Positions 26,604 through 36,776 of a DNA stretch of 64,000 nucleotides are shown piece by piece. The stretch's first letter is position 1. Each line of letters begins with the position of its first letter. The DNA is from Halalkalibacter oceani (GTDB lineage Bacteria > Bacillota > Bacilli > Bacillales > Bacillaceae_D). The DNA is taken from positions 248,001-312,000 of the forward strand of contig NZ_JAMBOS010000002.1 of assembly GCF_023715705.1 (NCBI RefSeq), read 5' to 3'. The notes under the pieces are model-generated. The model had not been told where the DNA came from and searched no databases. It saw nothing but the letters and a program-made list of their open reading frames with translations. A program made the position numbers and the translations under genes.

Positions 26604-28064
26604 TTGACCGTTCAATCTATAAAAGAAGAGTGGTTTGGGAATGTGAAGGGCGATGTTTTGGCCGGAATTGTCGTCGCTCTTGCCTTAATCCCTGAAGCGA
26701 TTGCCTTTTCAATTATCGCTGGTGTCGATCCGATGGTCGGATTGTATGCCTCCTTTTGTATTGCTGTGGTGATTGCCTTTGTTGGTGGGCGCCCGGGTAT
26801 GATTTCCGCAGCAACTGGAGCAATGGCGCTCGTCATGGTCACCCTCGTCGCTGATCACGGGCTGCAGTATCTTTTGGCAGCAACGATTTTAACCGGGGTG
26901 CTGCAAATCATTTTCGGTGTTTGTAAGCTTGCCCGGTTAATGAAATTTGTCCCGCGCTCGGTGATGGTCGGTTTTGTCAATGCGCTGGCGATTTTGATAT
27001 TTATGGCGCAGCTCGAGCAATTTGAGGGTGCTAACTGGGTCATGTATACCCTTGTCGCCGCCACTCTTGTTATTATTTACGGGCTGCCCAGAATTACGAA
27101 AGCGATCCCGTCAGCACTGGCGGCAATCATCGCAATTACCGCCTTTGTGATTGTCATGAACCTTGATATACGCACTGTTGGCGATATGGGGGCGTTAACG
27201 CGGGAATTACCGTTCTTTTTAATTCCAGAGATTCCGCTGACTTTTGAAACGTTAGCGATTATTTTTCCTTATTCCCTAGCCTTGGCGGTTGTCGGGCTGC
27301 TTGAATCATTGTTGACGGCGAATATCGTTGATGATATGACCGGAACGGAAAGTGATAAAAATAAAGAAAGCCGCGGCCAGGGAATCGCCAATATTGTGAC
27401 CGGATTTTTTGGCGGAATGGCCGGGTGTGCGATGATTGGACAATCCGTAATCAATGTCAAGTCAGGCGGGCGCGGCAGACTGTCGGCTCTTGTGGCCGGA
27501 GCGTTTTTGATGTTCCTGATTATCGCTCTTGGCGGTCTTGTCGTACAAATTCCGATGGCGGCCTTGGTTGGTGTGATGTTCATGGTTTCCTTAAGTACTT
27601 TCGATTGGAACTCGGTCCGTCACCTTCATAAGTTGCCGCGAACGGATGCCTTTGTTATGGTCGTTACAGTCATGACCGTAGTGATTACGCATAATTTGGC
27701 GATCGGGGTCTTTGCGGGTGTATTGCTCAGCATGATGTTCTTTGCTGCGAAAATTTCAAAAGTCGAGCTCGAGCAGACGTACATCAACCACTTAGATAAA
27801 CAGGTTTATAAAGTAAGCGGGCAGATTTTCTTTGCCTCGGTAACGGATTTTGTTAACAAGTTTGACTATAAAGCTCCGGCCAGGCTTGTTGAAATTGACC
27901 TGAGTAGCGCTCATTTATGGGATGACTCGGCGGTAGGTGCGTTAGATAAAATCGAACAAAAATATGCTCGGGCGGGCATTCCAGTTGAATTTGTCGGCTT
28001 AAATGCAGAGAGTGAACAACTGAAAAAACGGATCGGAGGGCTGTCCAAGTCTTCCGGACACTAG
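26604..28064 (+). CDS. SulP-family anion transporter with STAS domain
   Basis: Secondary transporter for sulfate, bicarbonate or a related anion. The 486-residue protein has about 10-12 membrane segments, beginning with the SulP signature region [21 protein letters not shown], and a C-terminal STAS domain ([20 protein letters not shown], near residues 430-450). TTG 26604 follows GAGG of the second direct repeat. A universal-stress gene lies downstream behind a terminator. Whether it carries sulfate or bicarbonate cannot be told. Confidence 0.92.
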   Translation: MTVQSIKEEWFGNVKGDVLAGIVVALALIPEAIAFSIIAGVDPMVGLYASFCIAVVIAFVGGRPGMISAATGAMALVMVTLVADHGLQYLLAATILTGVLQIIFGVCKLARLMKFVPRSVMVGFVNALAILIFMAQLEQFEGANWVMYTLVAATLVIIYGLPRITKAIPSALAAIIAITAFVIVMNLDIRTVGDMGALTRELPFFLIPEIPLTFETLAIIFPYSLALAVVGLLESLLTANIVDDMTGTESDKNKESRGQGIANIVTGFFGGMAGCAMIGQSVINVKSGGRGRLSALVAGAFLMFLIIALGGLVVQIPMAALVGVMFMVSLSTFDWNSVRHLHKLPRTDAFVMVVTVMTVVITHNLAIGVFAGVLLSMMFFAAKISKVELEQTYINHLDKQVYKVSGQIFFASVTDFVNKFDYKAPARLVEIDLSSAHLWDDSAVGALDKIEQKYARAGIPVEFVGLNAESEQLKKRIGGLSKSSGH

Positions 28065-28068
28065 GCTG

Positions 28069-28112
28069 AACCAGGCCGTCGGCATAAATACTCTGCGGAT
28101 GGCCTGGTTTTT
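28069..28112 (+). terminator. sulP terminator
   Basis: AACCAGGCC (28069-28077) pairs with GGCCTGGTT (28101-28109), followed by a T run. Confidence 0.8.
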
Positions 28113-28162
28113 CTTTACAATTCTTTACCAAATCATTACGATGGAAGGAAGGGGAGGGGATC

Positions 28163-28585
28163 ATGCGAATGTTCAAGCGGATTTTAGTTCCGGCTGACGG
28201 ATCGGATCATTCTTGCCGCGCTGTTGAATACGCGGCCGATTTAGCAAAGACGTTTTCAGCGGAGATGATCATTCTGTATGTTGTAGATGATACGACAGCG
28301 AAGACGGATGTGGTAGCCGCGAACAGCAAGGATGAAGTTGACAAGAAGCGGAAAGAAAAGCTTGCCCCGGTTACGGAATTAATTGAACGGACAGGAGTCG
28401 CCTATAACACACGTGTTATCCATGGGGAGCCAGGCCCGGCGATCGTCAAATTTGCCAATGATGGGAAGTATGACTGTCTTGTAGTTGGCAGCCGCGGCTT
28501 AAACCGGTTGCAAACGATGGTCCTCGGAAGTGTCAGTCATAAAGTGGTGAAAAGAGCAAATATGCCTGTGCTAATTGTAAAATAG
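28163..28585 (+). CDS. universal stress protein UspA family
   Basis: A 140-residue single-domain Usp. It opens FKRILVPADGSDHSCRAVEYA and has the ATP-binding G-2x-G-9x-G-S/T pattern in VVGSRGLNRLQTMVLGSVS, so it is likely of the nucleotide-binding type. ATG 28163 follows GGGGAGGGG. The gene follows sulP; SulP-Usp pairing is common and suggests a link, though a terminator separates them. Confidence 0.92.
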   Translation: MRMFKRILVPADGSDHSCRAVEYAADLAKTFSAEMIILYVVDDTTAKTDVVAANSKDEVDKKRKEKLAPVTELIERTGVAYNTRVIHGEPGPAIVKFANDGKYDCLVVGSRGLNRLQTMVLGSVSHKVVKRANMPVLIVK

Positions 28586-28609
28586 AATTGAATAATACCA
28601 ATGAGTAAT

Positions 28610-28656
28610 ATGGACCGCGACTTTTATCGTTATGATAAGGGTCCGGTCTTTTTTTA
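28610..28656 (+). terminator. terminator after usp
   Basis: GGACC...CTTTATC pairs with GATAAGG...GTCC and is followed by a run of seven T. Confidence 0.8.
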
Positions 28657-28720
28657 TTTGAAGCAAAAAGCGAGTTGAAAATGATTCATCGCGACAGAAA
28701 CCGTGTTCATGCGACAGTCA

Positions 28721-28774
28721 TTTACAAAACCTTTACATGACGATTAAACGTTCTTAATATTGGGCTACTATACT
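28721..28774 (+). promoter_or_regulatory. Pho box and promoter of pst operon
   Basis: Four TTTACA-like hexamers start at 28721 (TTTACA), 28732 (TTTACA), 28743 (ATTAAA) and 28754 (TTAATA), an exact 11-bp period as for PhoP dimers. A TATACT -10 at 28769-28774 follows. Phosphate starvation control by PhoPR is therefore expected. Confidence 0.85.
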
Positions 28775-28839
28775 AGCAATTGTGAGAGGGAAAAGCTTCT
28801 CGACATACCACTTATCGATAGAAAAGGGAGGACAATTCA

Positions 28840-29862
28840 TTGAATTCAAAAAAATTATTATTGTTCCTAATCATGGCGGCCTTAATGGTCATTGTCGCAG
28901 CGTGTGGAGGCGGTTCAGAGGAGCCAGCACAGGGAGAAGATCCTGGTTCTGAAGAAACAGCTGAGCCTGCAGGTGACGAAGGCGCTGAAGAGGAAGCAGC
29001 AGGAGAAACAGCTGAATTAGAAGGCAGTGTTGTCATCGACGGTTCAGGTACTGTTTATCCTTTAATGGCTGCACTTGCTGAGGAATATATGACAAACGAA
29101 CAGCAAAATGTATCTGTTGAAGTAAGTCGTGCCGGTACGAGTGCTGGTTTTGGTAGATTTCTAGTTGAAAATGGAACAGATTTCAACGATGCCTCTCGTG
29201 AAATTAAAGAAGAAGAGTTGGCAGAAGCAGAAGCAGTTGGTTTCGAAGTGCAGGAATTTAAAGTAGCGCTTGATGGCTTAACATTCGTTGTTAATCCTGA
29301 AAACGATTGGGCAACTGAATTAACAGACGAGCAATTAATCAGCATTTTCAAAGCTGATAGTGGCGTAACGAAGTGGTCTGATCTTGATCCGAGCTTCCCT
29401 GATGAAGAGATCAATCCAATGGGACCGAACGAAAACCATGGTACGTATGAATTCTTCTATGATGAGGTTCTTGATGAAGCTGACTTAGTAGATGGTGTGA
29501 ACTTGCAACAAGAATATTCAACTCTTGTAAACCTTGTTGCTGAGGATCGTAACGCAATCGCGTTCTTCGGCTTCGGATACTATGTAAACAACCAGGATTC
29601 ATTACAGGCTGTTAGCGTTGATTTTGGTGAAGGACCTGTTGAACCATCTCTTGACACAATCGCTGAAGATGGCGACTATGCTCCATTCACACGTCCTGTA
29701 TTCACATATTTGAATGTAAATCATGCTAAAGAAAAGCCTCAAGTACTGGATTTCGCTAAGTTTGTAGTTCAGAACATTAATGAATTTGCCGGTCCTACAG
29801 GATTTGCTCCGCTTCCAGAAGACGAAGTTCAATCCTATATGGAGTTTCTTGAAAGCTTATAA
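28840..29862 (+). CDS. pstS: phosphate ABC transporter substrate-binding lipoprotein PstS
   Basis: Captures phosphate outside the membrane for PstCAB. The 340-residue precursor has a lipoprotein signal ending VAAC (Cys near residue 21), a strongly acidic Glu/Gly/Ala linker (about 25-60), then the binding domain with IDGSGTVYPLMAAL, RAGTSAGF and GPNENHGTYEFF. TTG start follows AAGGGAGGA. First gene of pstSCAB-phoU, controlled by the Pho box upstream. Confidence 0.96.
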   Translation: MNSKKLLLFLIMAALMVIVAACGGGSEEPAQGEDPGSEETAEPAGDEGAEEEAAGETAELEGSVVIDGSGTVYPLMAALAEEYMTNEQQNVSVEVSRAGTSAGFGRFLVENGTDFNDASREIKEEELAEAEAVGFEVQEFKVALDGLTFVVNPENDWATELTDEQLISIFKADSGVTKWSDLDPSFPDEEINPMGPNENHGTYEFFYDEVLDEADLVDGVNLQQEYSTLVNLVAEDRNAIAFFGFGYYVNNQDSLQAVSVDFGEGPVEPSLDTIAEDGDYAPFTRPVFTYLNVNHAKEKPQVLDFAKFVVQNINEFAGPTGFAPLPEDEVQSYMEFLESL

Positions 29863-29880
29863 TAAACAAGAAAATTAATC

Positions 29881-29921
29881 GTAATAGGATGAGAGCTGTT
29901 AGCAGGTTCTCATCTTATTAC
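29881..29921 (+). promoter_or_regulatory. stem-loop between pstS and pstC
   Basis: GTAATAGGATGAGA and TCTCATCTTATTAC form a 14-bp stem with a 13-base loop and no T run. Such a stem could protect the pstS transcript or partly end transcription, giving more PstS than channel proteins. This is inference. Confidence 0.6.
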
Positions 29922-29965
29922 ATGTAAAAGTAGCGGGTGTAACACCAGAAAGGGTGCTCTTAACA

Positions 29966-30922
29966 ATGGAAGCAAGCAGCGGTATGAAAAAGGGGAACGC
30001 TGTTAATGTGAGGGAATTGATCGAAGAAAAGAAGCAGTCGAGAAGTATAAGCCAGCTGATGGAAAAGCTTATGCCGAAGCTGCTGCTTTTAATTGCCACC
30101 ATCTCTGTTTTGACAACAATCGGCATTTTGTTCACCCTCCTCACAGAAACGTTCGAGTTTTTCCGCAGAGTGTCAGTTGTTGAATTTTTCACTGGAACTG
30201 TTTTAAGACCGTTAAGCCAAAATCCCGAATTTGGCGTGTTGCCTTTGATTATGGGAACGATGATTTCTTCCGTAATTGCGATGTGTATCGCGATTCCGAT
30301 TGGATTAATGACAGCTATTTATTTGAGTGAATATGCGACTGAAAAAGTAAGAAAAACCTTTAAACCTTTACTTGAAGTACTAGCAGGAATTCCGACTATC
30401 GTCTATGGATTCTTTGCCTTTACGTTTGTAACGCCTATCCTGCGGGCGATTATTCCCGGTCTTGAGCCGACGAACATCTTAAGTCCAGGGATTGTGATGG
30501 GAATTATGATTATTCCGATGGTTGCGTCTCTATCCGAGGATGCGATGAGTTCCGTACCGAATGCAATGCGGGAGGGAGCTTTAGCACTTGGAGCGACAAA
30601 GCTTGAAGTAACTGGAAAAGTGGTTATTCCGGCAGCGATATCCGGAATTATTGCTTCATTTGTTCTCGGGATTTCACGGGCAATTGGGGAAACGATGATC
30701 GTGACGATTGCGAGTGGAAGCTCGAAGAATTTTACGTTTGACATTACTCAATCTATGCAGACGATGACTGCATACATTGTTGAAGTAACCGGCGGCGATG
30801 CTCCGGCCGGCTCTACGATATATTACAGCTTATATGCGGTGGCGATGACGCTATTTGTCTTCACCTTTTTAATGAATTTGCTTGCAAGGTATATCTCCCG
30901 CCGCTTCAGGGAGGAGTACTAA
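29966..30922 (+). CDS. pstC: phosphate ABC transporter permease PstC
   Basis: One of two channel subunits. The 318-residue protein has six membrane segments and the permease EAA-type loop (LSEDAMSSVPNAMREGALALGATKLEVT). ATG 29966 is the probable start, with GAAAGGG about 11 bases upstream; a GTG at 29954 is in frame. One base separates it from pstA. Confidence 0.95.
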   Translation: MEASSGMKKGNAVNVRELIEEKKQSRSISQLMEKLMPKLLLLIATISVLTTIGILFTLLTETFEFFRRVSVVEFFTGTVLRPLSQNPEFGVLPLIMGTMISSVIAMCIAIPIGLMTAIYLSEYATEKVRKTFKPLLEVLAGIPTIVYGFFAFTFVTPILRAIIPGLEPTNILSPGIVMGIMIIPMVASLSEDAMSSVPNAMREGALALGATKLEVTGKVVIPAAISGIIASFVLGISRAIGETMIVTIASGSSKNFTFDITQSMQTMTAYIVEVTGGDAPAGSTIYYSLYAVAMTLFVFTFLMNLLARYISRRFREEY

Positions 30923-30923
30923 G

Positions 30924-31808
30924 ATGAAATATATTAATCTTGAACAAGTTCAGCAGAGAATGAATACACGTCTTGTTATCAATACTGCGGCAAAATCATT
31001 CTTTTTATTGGCAACGGTTTTCGGTCTTATCGTCCTTGCTATTTTGATTTATCGTGTCGCAGCGGATGGATTGTCATGGATTAACAGTGGCTTTTTGACT
31101 GGGCGTCTGTCAACTGATCCGAGTAAGGCCGGGATTATGGGCGCGATTCTTGGAACGCTGTGGTTAATGCTTGTCGTTGCTCCGGTAACGATGCTGCTCG
31201 GTGTCGGAACGGCGATCTATTTAGAAGCGTATGCGAAAAAAGGCCGGGTGCATTCTTTCTTGCAAACGAACATTTCCAACCTTGCCGGCGTCCCTTCAAT
31301 TGTATTCGGGATTCTCGGCTTGACCATCTTTGTGAGATTGATGGACTTAGGCGGTGTTATCCTGGCCGGGGGGCTGACGATGTCCCTGCTCGTCCTGCCG
31401 ATTGTCGTTGTCGCAAGCCAGGAAGCAATCCGGGCTGTGCCAAATCATCTGAGCGAAGCATCATTCGGTATGGGAGCGACAAAGTGGCAAACGATTAAAA
31501 ATATTATTTTGCCTGCCGCATTGCCGGGGATTTTAACTGGGGCGATCCTGTCGCTTTCGCGGGCAATTGGAGAAACGGCGCCATTAATTGTCATCGGGAT
31601 TCCGGCTTTGCTCATTCCGTTTCCGGGTGGATTAATGGATCGCTTTACCGTGCTGCCAGTACAAATTTATTATTGGACGATTGATTCGGCTTTAGTGGCT
31701 GAATATGCCAATTTGGCGGCCGCTACGATTGTTGTCTTGCTCTTGGTGCTCTTTCTTCTGAACTCGACTGCGATTATTATTCGCAATAAGTTTCAAAGAC
31801 GCTATTAA
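30924..31808 (+). CDS. pstA: phosphate ABC transporter permease PstA
   Basis: Second channel subunit, 294 residues, six membrane segments. The EAA-type loop is VASQEAIRAVPNHLSEASFGMGATKWQTIK. ATG 30924 lies directly after the pstC stop and behind GGGAGGAG; longer in-frame reading overlaps pstC and is not needed. Confidence 0.95.
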   Translation: MKYINLEQVQQRMNTRLVINTAAKSFFLLATVFGLIVLAILIYRVAADGLSWINSGFLTGRLSTDPSKAGIMGAILGTLWLMLVVAPVTMLLGVGTAIYLEAYAKKGRVHSFLQTNISNLAGVPSIVFGILGLTIFVRLMDLGGVILAGGLTMSLLVLPIVVVASQEAIRAVPNHLSEASFGMGATKWQTIKNIILPAALPGILTGAILSLSRAIGETAPLIVIGIPALLIPFPGGLMDRFTVLPVQIYYWTIDSALVAEYANLAAATIVVLLLVLFLLNSTAIIIRNKFQRRY

Positions 31809-31826
31809 TAACAGGGGGTAATAAAC

Positions 31827-32663
31827 ATGGGGATGGTATCAGTAAAGGAAAAAAAAGAAATTGAATTTCAAAAGGGAAATGACCAGGTCGAGCAAAAAAC
31901 GCAACAATCGAACGTCGTCTATGATACAGAAAACTTAAATTTGTGGTATGGCAAAGATCTAGCGTTGAAAAATATTAATCTATCGATTTGTGAGAAGGAA
32001 GTAACGGCGATTATCGGCCCATCAGGTTGCGGAAAATCCACCTATATCAAGACGTTGAACCGAATGGTCCAGCTCGTGCCAAGCGTAAGAATTTCTGGGG
32101 ATATTCGCTACCGCGGCAAAAATATTCTTGATAAGTCGTATAAGGTCGAGGATTTACGAACACGGGTCGGGATGGTCTTTCAAAAGCCGAATCCTTTTCC
32201 AAAATCAATTTATGATAATGTCGCCTACGGACCAAGAATCCACGGGATTCGCAACAAGAAAATTTTAGATCAGATCGTTGAGCGGAGCTTACGCGGCGCG
32301 GCGATTTGGGATGAAGTCAAGGACAGACTGAACGAAAATGCCTACGGCCTATCCGGCGGACAGCAGCAGCGTCTCTGTATCGCCCGCTGTCTGGCAATTG
32401 AGCCAGATGTCATTTTAATGGATGAGCCAACTTCCGCGCTTGACCCGAAATCTACGCTGAAAGTAGAAGAACTAATTCAAGAGCTGAAGCAGGACTACTC
32501 CATTATCATCGTGACACATAACATGCAGCAGGCTGCCCGTATTTCTGATAAAACGGCCTTTTTCCTGAACGGGGAAGTCGTTGAGTTTGATGAAACAGAT
32601 ATTATTTTTTCCAACCCGGCTGATAAAAGAACGGAAAATTATATTACAGGCCGTTTCGGATAA
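31827..32663 (+). CDS. pstB: phosphate ABC transporter ATP-binding protein PstB
   Basis: Energises phosphate import. The 278-residue ATPase has Walker A (GPSGCGKST), the Q-loop, the signature [13 protein letters not shown] and Walker B ([13 protein letters not shown]). About 30 residues precede the conserved ABC domain, slightly longer than usual. ATG follows AGGGGG. Confidence 0.97.
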   Translation: MGMVSVKEKKEIEFQKGNDQVEQKTQQSNVVYDTENLNLWYGKDLALKNINLSICEKEVTAIIGPSGCGKSTYIKTLNRMVQLVPSVRISGDIRYRGKNILDKSYKVEDLRTRVGMVFQKPNPFPKSIYDNVAYGPRIHGIRNKKILDQIVERSLRGAAIWDEVKDRLNENAYGLSGGQQQRLCIARCLAIEPDVILMDEPTSALDPKSTLKVEELIQELKQDYSIIIVTHNMQQAARISDKTAFFLNGEVVEFDETDIIFSNPADKRTENYITGRFG

Positions 32664-32681
32664 AGAAAGTGTGAACCATTC

Positions 32682-33326
32682 ATGCGTACATTTCATTCAC
32701 AGCTTGAATACGTCAAGCAGGAGCTGCTTACAATGGGCAGTCAGGTAGAAAAGCAAATCCATAGTATGCGGCAGGCGTTTGCGGCGATGAACTATGCGGC
32801 TATGGATCGGATTATTGAGGACGATCATCTCATTAATCAGTTGGAAATCGGGATGCACGACAAAGTGACGTTACTGATTTCCAAGCAGCAGCCGGTGGCG
32901 ACTGATCTGCGTAAACTCATCGTCGCTTTAAAAGTTTCAAGTGACCTGGAAAGAGTCGCGGATTTAGTTGTCGATATCGCCAAGCAATCGCAGCGAATGA
33001 AAGAGCAGGGACTCGTTTCCTTTAAGGAAAAGCTTGAAACGATGTTTTCCATTGCGGAGGATATGATGCATGATGCTTTAAGGGCGTACGAAGCATCCGA
33101 TATGCTGTTGGCGCAAAAGGTCGCAATGCAGGATGACAAGGTTGATGATTTATATGGAAAAATCATCCGCGAGCTGTTTCAACTTGATAGCAGTGATGTG
33201 GAAATCGATCAAGTGACGCAGTTGGCCTTCGTCGGTCGCTATATCGAACGAATTGCCGATTACGCGACGAATTTGTCCGAATGGGTCGTCTATGAAGTAA
33301 ACGGCAAACATTTTGATTTGAATTAA
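32682..33326 (+). CDS. phoU: phosphate-specific transport regulator PhoU
   Basis: A 214-residue all-helical protein of two PhoU three-helix repeats, each with the acidic metal-binding signature (for example VSSDLERVADLVVDIAKQS and FVGRYIERIADYATN). It links Pst transport to phosphate signalling. Last gene of the pst operon; terminated at 33326. Confidence 0.95.
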   Translation: MRTFHSQLEYVKQELLTMGSQVEKQIHSMRQAFAAMNYAAMDRIIEDDHLINQLEIGMHDKVTLLISKQQPVATDLRKLIVALKVSSDLERVADLVVDIAKQSQRMKEQGLVSFKEKLETMFSIAEDMMHDALRAYEASDMLLAQKVAMQDDKVDDLYGKIIRELFQLDSSDVEIDQVTQLAFVGRYIERIADYATNLSEWVVYEVNGKHFDLN

Positions 33327-33375
33327 AGAGCCATAGACAAAAGGCTGCTTCTTTACCCTTTTGTCTATGGCTCTT
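33326..33375 (+). terminator. terminator of pst-phoU operon
   Basis: AAGAGCCATAGACAAAAGG pairs perfectly over 19 bp with CCTTTTGTCTATGGCTCTT. Confidence 0.8.
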
Positions 33376-33474
33376 AGCTATGGCCAAGCCACCATGAACT
33401 TGTTTTCCCCTCATCTTCCTGATGTAACCAATCGTGTGGCCGCGTCGTTTCATAAAAAAGGAGGGGGAATGTTT

Positions 33475-34044
33475 ATGAAAAAGGTTGGCTTGTACGGGCT
33501 GCTTGTTTTGCTGATGTACAATTTATTTCCACTGTCAGCAAGCGCTTGTTCGTGCGTAGAGAATCGTGGAGTGGAGGAAGCGCTGGAGCTGGCTGATGCT
33601 GTTTTTAGCGGAAGAGTGCTTGACGTGCAGGAGCAGAAGGGAGCCGATGGCTCTCAGGCTAAAGCTGTTCACTTTTCAGTTGATCGGGCATGGAAGGGCG
33701 TGAATGAGACGGAAATCATCATTGCCACAGGATTAGGTGGGGGAGATTGCGGGATCGACTTTATCGTAGGCGAGGAATACGTTGTTTATGCGAACCAGTC
33801 GTCGTGGTATGCGAGCATTGCGCCGCTGGAAGCAATTATATGCAGCCGGACGACTTCTCTCGCTGCGGCGGAAGAAGATTTACGAGAACTTGGTGAAGGG
33901 ACACAGCCTGAACATGACGTTGAATTGATGATCGGACAGAGCGATCCAGTCAAATGGTGGACCGGAGCAATTGGCGGGATGGGTGTACTCGTTGTCCTCG
34001 GTTTACTTTGGAGAAAAAACCGCAGAAAACAGCGTGAAGAATGA
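33475..34044 (+). CDS. secreted membrane-anchored TIMP/NTR-like protein
   Basis: A 189-residue surface protein. The signal peptide ends LSASA, and mature protein would begin with CSC, the Cys-x-Cys start of tissue-inhibitor-of-metalloprotease/netrin (NTR) folds. An NTR-like middle with ADAVFSGRVLDV and DCGIDFIVGEEYVVYA follows, then a C-terminal membrane helix and a basic tail (RRKQREE). ATG 33475 lies seven bases after AAGGAGGGGG; an ATG at 33469 is too close. Bacterial members have no settled function. Confidence 0.8.
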   Translation: MKKVGLYGLLVLLMYNLFPLSASACSCVENRGVEEALELADAVFSGRVLDVQEQKGADGSQAKAVHFSVDRAWKGVNETEIIIATGLGGGDCGIDFIVGEEYVVYANQSSWYASIAPLEAIICSRTTSLAAAEEDLRELGEGTQPEHDVELMIGQSDPVKWWTGAIGGMGVLVVLGLLWRKNRRKQREE

Positions 34045-34130
34045 CGCACGAGAGGTGAAGGGAAATCTCCTCGCAAAGACCGTGGGCGTTAGTCAAACGA
34101 AATAAAAAATTCTCTGCAATAAGCGTTTAA

Positions 34131-34214
34131 AAGCCCGTTGTGAGTGGGTTTCTCACAGCGGGCTTTTGGTAATTGTGGCGATTGCCAACAAGACAAAGCT
34201 TGTTTTGGCTCAAG
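34131..34214. repeat. 84-bp intergenic repeat with terminator hairpin (copy B)
   Basis: The inverted counterpart of 13910-13994. The hairpin AAGCCCGTTGTGAG / CTCACAGCGGGCTT (34131-34165) differs by one base from copy A, and matching blocks continue to CTCAAG at 34214. It lies between two convergent genes, as copy A does. Confidence 0.75.
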
Positions 34215-34222
34215 CGCTATTT

Positions 34223-35905
34223 TCAAGCCTGAAGCTGCTGGGTCAACGCTTTTAAAGATTGTGATAGATGGGAAAGCTTTGAGCCGATTTCATGTGTTTG
34301 CTTCATATGGTTCATTTGGTATTGACTTGTTGTAATCATTTCTTCGGCGCTGGCCGATGTTTCCTGAGAGATGGAGGAGAAGCTGAGCGATGTTTGCTCA
34401 AGCTCAGGCAGCAATGTTTCTACTGTTTTCAGCTCAGCCTGCATGTCCTGCAGCCTTTGACTGACCTTGGAAATCTCCTGCATCAGTTCATCAAACGCCG
34501 TCTTTGAATGGTTGGCGATTTCAAGATTGGTCTTTGTTTTCGCCAGCATTAGCTCAAATTCTTCCGTCGCTTCATAGGTGACATTCTCCATTTTCGCTAT
34601 CGAGGATGTAATCTCCTCCGTTGCCTGAGTGGACTGCTCGGCCAATTTGCGGACTTCATTGGCGACGACGGCAAAGCCTTTCCCCGATTCACCGGCGCGG
34701 GCCGCCTCAATTGTCGCATTTAAGGCGAGCAGTTTCGTTTGCTCGGAAATCCCCTGGATCAGACCGACGAGATTTCCGATGGAGGCGGAGTATGTGTTAA
34801 CATGCTTAATCGTATTCGTTAAATGATTGAAGTCTTTTTCAAAAGTGTGATTCGTTTCAATCAACTGCGTCATATGCCCTTCGCCAAGCTTCGCCGAGTC
34901 GTTCATTTCGGCCGAACTCATGTAGACCTTGTCCATATTGCCAATCATTGTTTCGATTTTTTCTTTAACTGTTTTAAAGCTGATGACGCTCAGCTCAGAG
35001 CTGGAGGCGGTCTGCTCAGCACCTTCTTTCACGATATTGATCGTTTCGATTAATTGTTCACTGGTCGTGAGCGCCTCCTCGGAGGAATTCGATAATTCCT
35101 GCCCCTGTGTATCAAGCTCCTTCGTCATTTCCTTAATGTCCTGCAATAGGCTGCTAATTTGACTGATCATCGCATCATAGCTTTTATGTAGGGAGATAAA
35201 TTCCGGTAATGTTGTTTTCAGCTTCATTTGCTGCTGAAAATTGCCATTGCGTACTTCTTTCATCGCGTTGCGCATGACCATCAGTGGCTTTGTCAAACTT
35301 TTGACAAAGAGCATCAGTAGGATCGTCGCGATGATAATGCTGGCGCCGATAATGGAATACGTCATATTCGCCAACTGTTGGATCGCACCCATATAGGAAG
35401 CTGTCGGGACAAGCAGTGCATAGATCCCGTTAATCTCGGCCATCTCCTGGAAGGAGACGGTATACTCCACCCCATCAATAAATTCATGAAAGGAACCGTT
35501 TCCCATCTCTTCTATTTTGTCGATAAAAGACTCCGGTAATACGATGTCAGGAAAATCCTGAGCAAGAAAAGGGGTTGCCATATGGTCCTGAATTGCTAAA
35601 AAATAAGCAGTCATTCCTTCTTCCTCCAGCTTGGTCCTTTGCTGACGAATGTTTGTTTCAAGCTGCTGCATAAAGTAATCATAATCACTGATATAAAGGA
35701 ACTGGAGGTTTGTCGCGATATAACCCATGAGTTCAGTTTCGCGCATCAGCCGGTTTTCAATTGAATTCATCGTGACATCTTTCGCCTGCAAATAAGCGCT
35801 TACACCAGTCGTAGTCACAGAGAGGAACAACAGAGAGACGAAAATCGCAAGCAGTCTTGCCCGCAGGCTGAATTTTTGCAGCAATGACACATACAATTTT
35901 TTCAT
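34223..35905 (-). CDS. methyl-accepting chemotaxis protein
   Basis: A 560-residue transmembrane chemoreceptor. It has an N-terminal membrane helix (residues about 15-38), an extracellular sensor of about 145 residues, a second helix (about 185-205), a HAMP linker, and a cytoplasmic signalling domain with the hairpin tip [40 protein letters not shown]. The minus-strand start follows AAAGGGG. Ligand unknown. A CheA-CheW-CheY set lies 9 kb away in the window. Confidence 0.93.
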   Translation of the reverse strand: MKKLYVSLLQKFSLRARLLAIFVSLLFLSVTTTGVSAYLQAKDVTMNSIENRLMRETELMGYIATNLQFLYISDYDYFMQQLETNIRQQRTKLEEEGMTAYFLAIQDHMATPFLAQDFPDIVLPESFIDKIEEMGNGSFHEFIDGVEYTVSFQEMAEINGIYALLVPTASYMGAIQQLANMTYSIIGASIIIATILLMLFVKSLTKPLMVMRNAMKEVRNGNFQQQMKLKTTLPEFISLHKSYDAMISQISSLLQDIKEMTKELDTQGQELSNSSEEALTTSEQLIETINIVKEGAEQTASSSELSVISFKTVKEKIETMIGNMDKVYMSSAEMNDSAKLGEGHMTQLIETNHTFEKDFNHLTNTIKHVNTYSASIGNLVGLIQGISEQTKLLALNATIEAARAGESGKGFAVVANEVRKLAEQSTQATEEITSSIAKMENVTYEATEEFELMLAKTKTNLEIANHSKTAFDELMQEISKVSQRLQDMQAELKTVETLLPELEQTSLSFSSISQETSASAEEMITTSQYQMNHMKQTHEIGSKLSHLSQSLKALTQQLQA

Positions 35906-36112
35906 GAACAGCAGAACCCCTTTATCACGTTATCGATCATGTATGCCAAATGGAATAGGTCTAGTTACACAATAGCAGACGAACGTTAAGTGAATGTAAA
36001 CAATCTGTGAAGGATCGCTAAATTTCTCCGATTATCTTTTTGTTCCGATTGTACATTTGCCGCTCACTCATTTAGAATAAAGGTAACAATTGTTGGTAAG
36101 GAGGAAGTAGTC

Positions 36113-36484
36113 GTGTCACAGCAACTTTTTACTATTTTTTATCAATCGCATATCGGTTCATGGGCGATTTTAGTCCTGTTGTTTTTCGTCAGTTATTTCT
36201 TGGTAAAGGGCGGGATTCGCAAAGGCGGAAAGATTGTCCATATGATCCTGCGGTTGTTTTACGTCATTCAGATTGTTTCAGGCGTCGGCGTGTTAATGGC
36301 GTATGAATTTCCGGCTGTATTTATCATCAAAGGAATTATTGCGATCGTAATGATTTATGCGATGGAAATGATTTTGGTCCGGACACAAAAAGGAACGATG
36401 GAAAAAGGCGGCTTGTATTGGGCCATCCTTTTGATTTCTTTACTGCTCGTCGTTTTGCTTGGATTTGAAGTTATTTCATTTTAA
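36113..36484 (+). CDS. yisL: YisL-like membrane protein (UPF0344/DUF1516)
   Basis: A 123-residue protein with four membrane segments (for example GSWAILVLLFFVSYFLV and GLYWAILLISLLLVVLLGF). It matches the UPF0344 family seen in many bacilli; function unknown. GTG start eight bases after AAGGAGG. Confidence 0.85.
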   Translation: MSQQLFTIFYQSHIGSWAILVLLFFVSYFLVKGGIRKGGKIVHMILRLFYVIQIVSGVGVLMAYEFPAVFIIKGIIAIVMIYAMEMILVRTQKGTMEKGGLYWAILLISLLLVVLLGFEVISF

Positions 36485-36487
36485 ACG

Positions 36488-36539
36488 AAAAAGCTGTTTC
36501 AAAGAGCCTGAGTCGAGGCGTTTTGAGGCAGCTTTTTTT
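36488..36539 (+). terminator. yisL terminator
   Basis: AAAAAGCTGTTTCAAA pairs with TTTTGAGGCAGCTTTTT (one mismatch, some G-U) and ends in a run of seven T. In the remaining gap to 36776 I see no gene, only a CCGCATAGCGG mini-palindrome. Confidence 0.75.
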
Positions 36540-36776
36540 AGTGAAGGCGCATTCGTTGATCACCTTTTAAATGAAAATTTACGGGCTGAGTCGAGGAAGG
36601 ACGTCGGCTTCGCGCGTTACCTGGGTGGCTGAAAAAATGGTAACGGCTCTGCACGCTGTCTGTAAGAAAACCGCATAGCGGTCTTATTTACTAGAAATGA
36701 TAGAGCGATCAATCTGGCAAAATGGTAAACTAGAAACAAACAATGCCAGCTATTGTGAGAGAAAGGAGGGGGTTGA

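Noticed and set aside
33361-33474. Longer N-terminus for the TIMP-like protein
   Set aside because: The extension begins inside the pst terminator and would bury the signal peptide.
36540-36776. Relationship between this gap and the sulP leader element
   Set aside because: Both contain GGCTGAAAAA-like and GGCTC-GCACG-like words, but no collinear match could be made.
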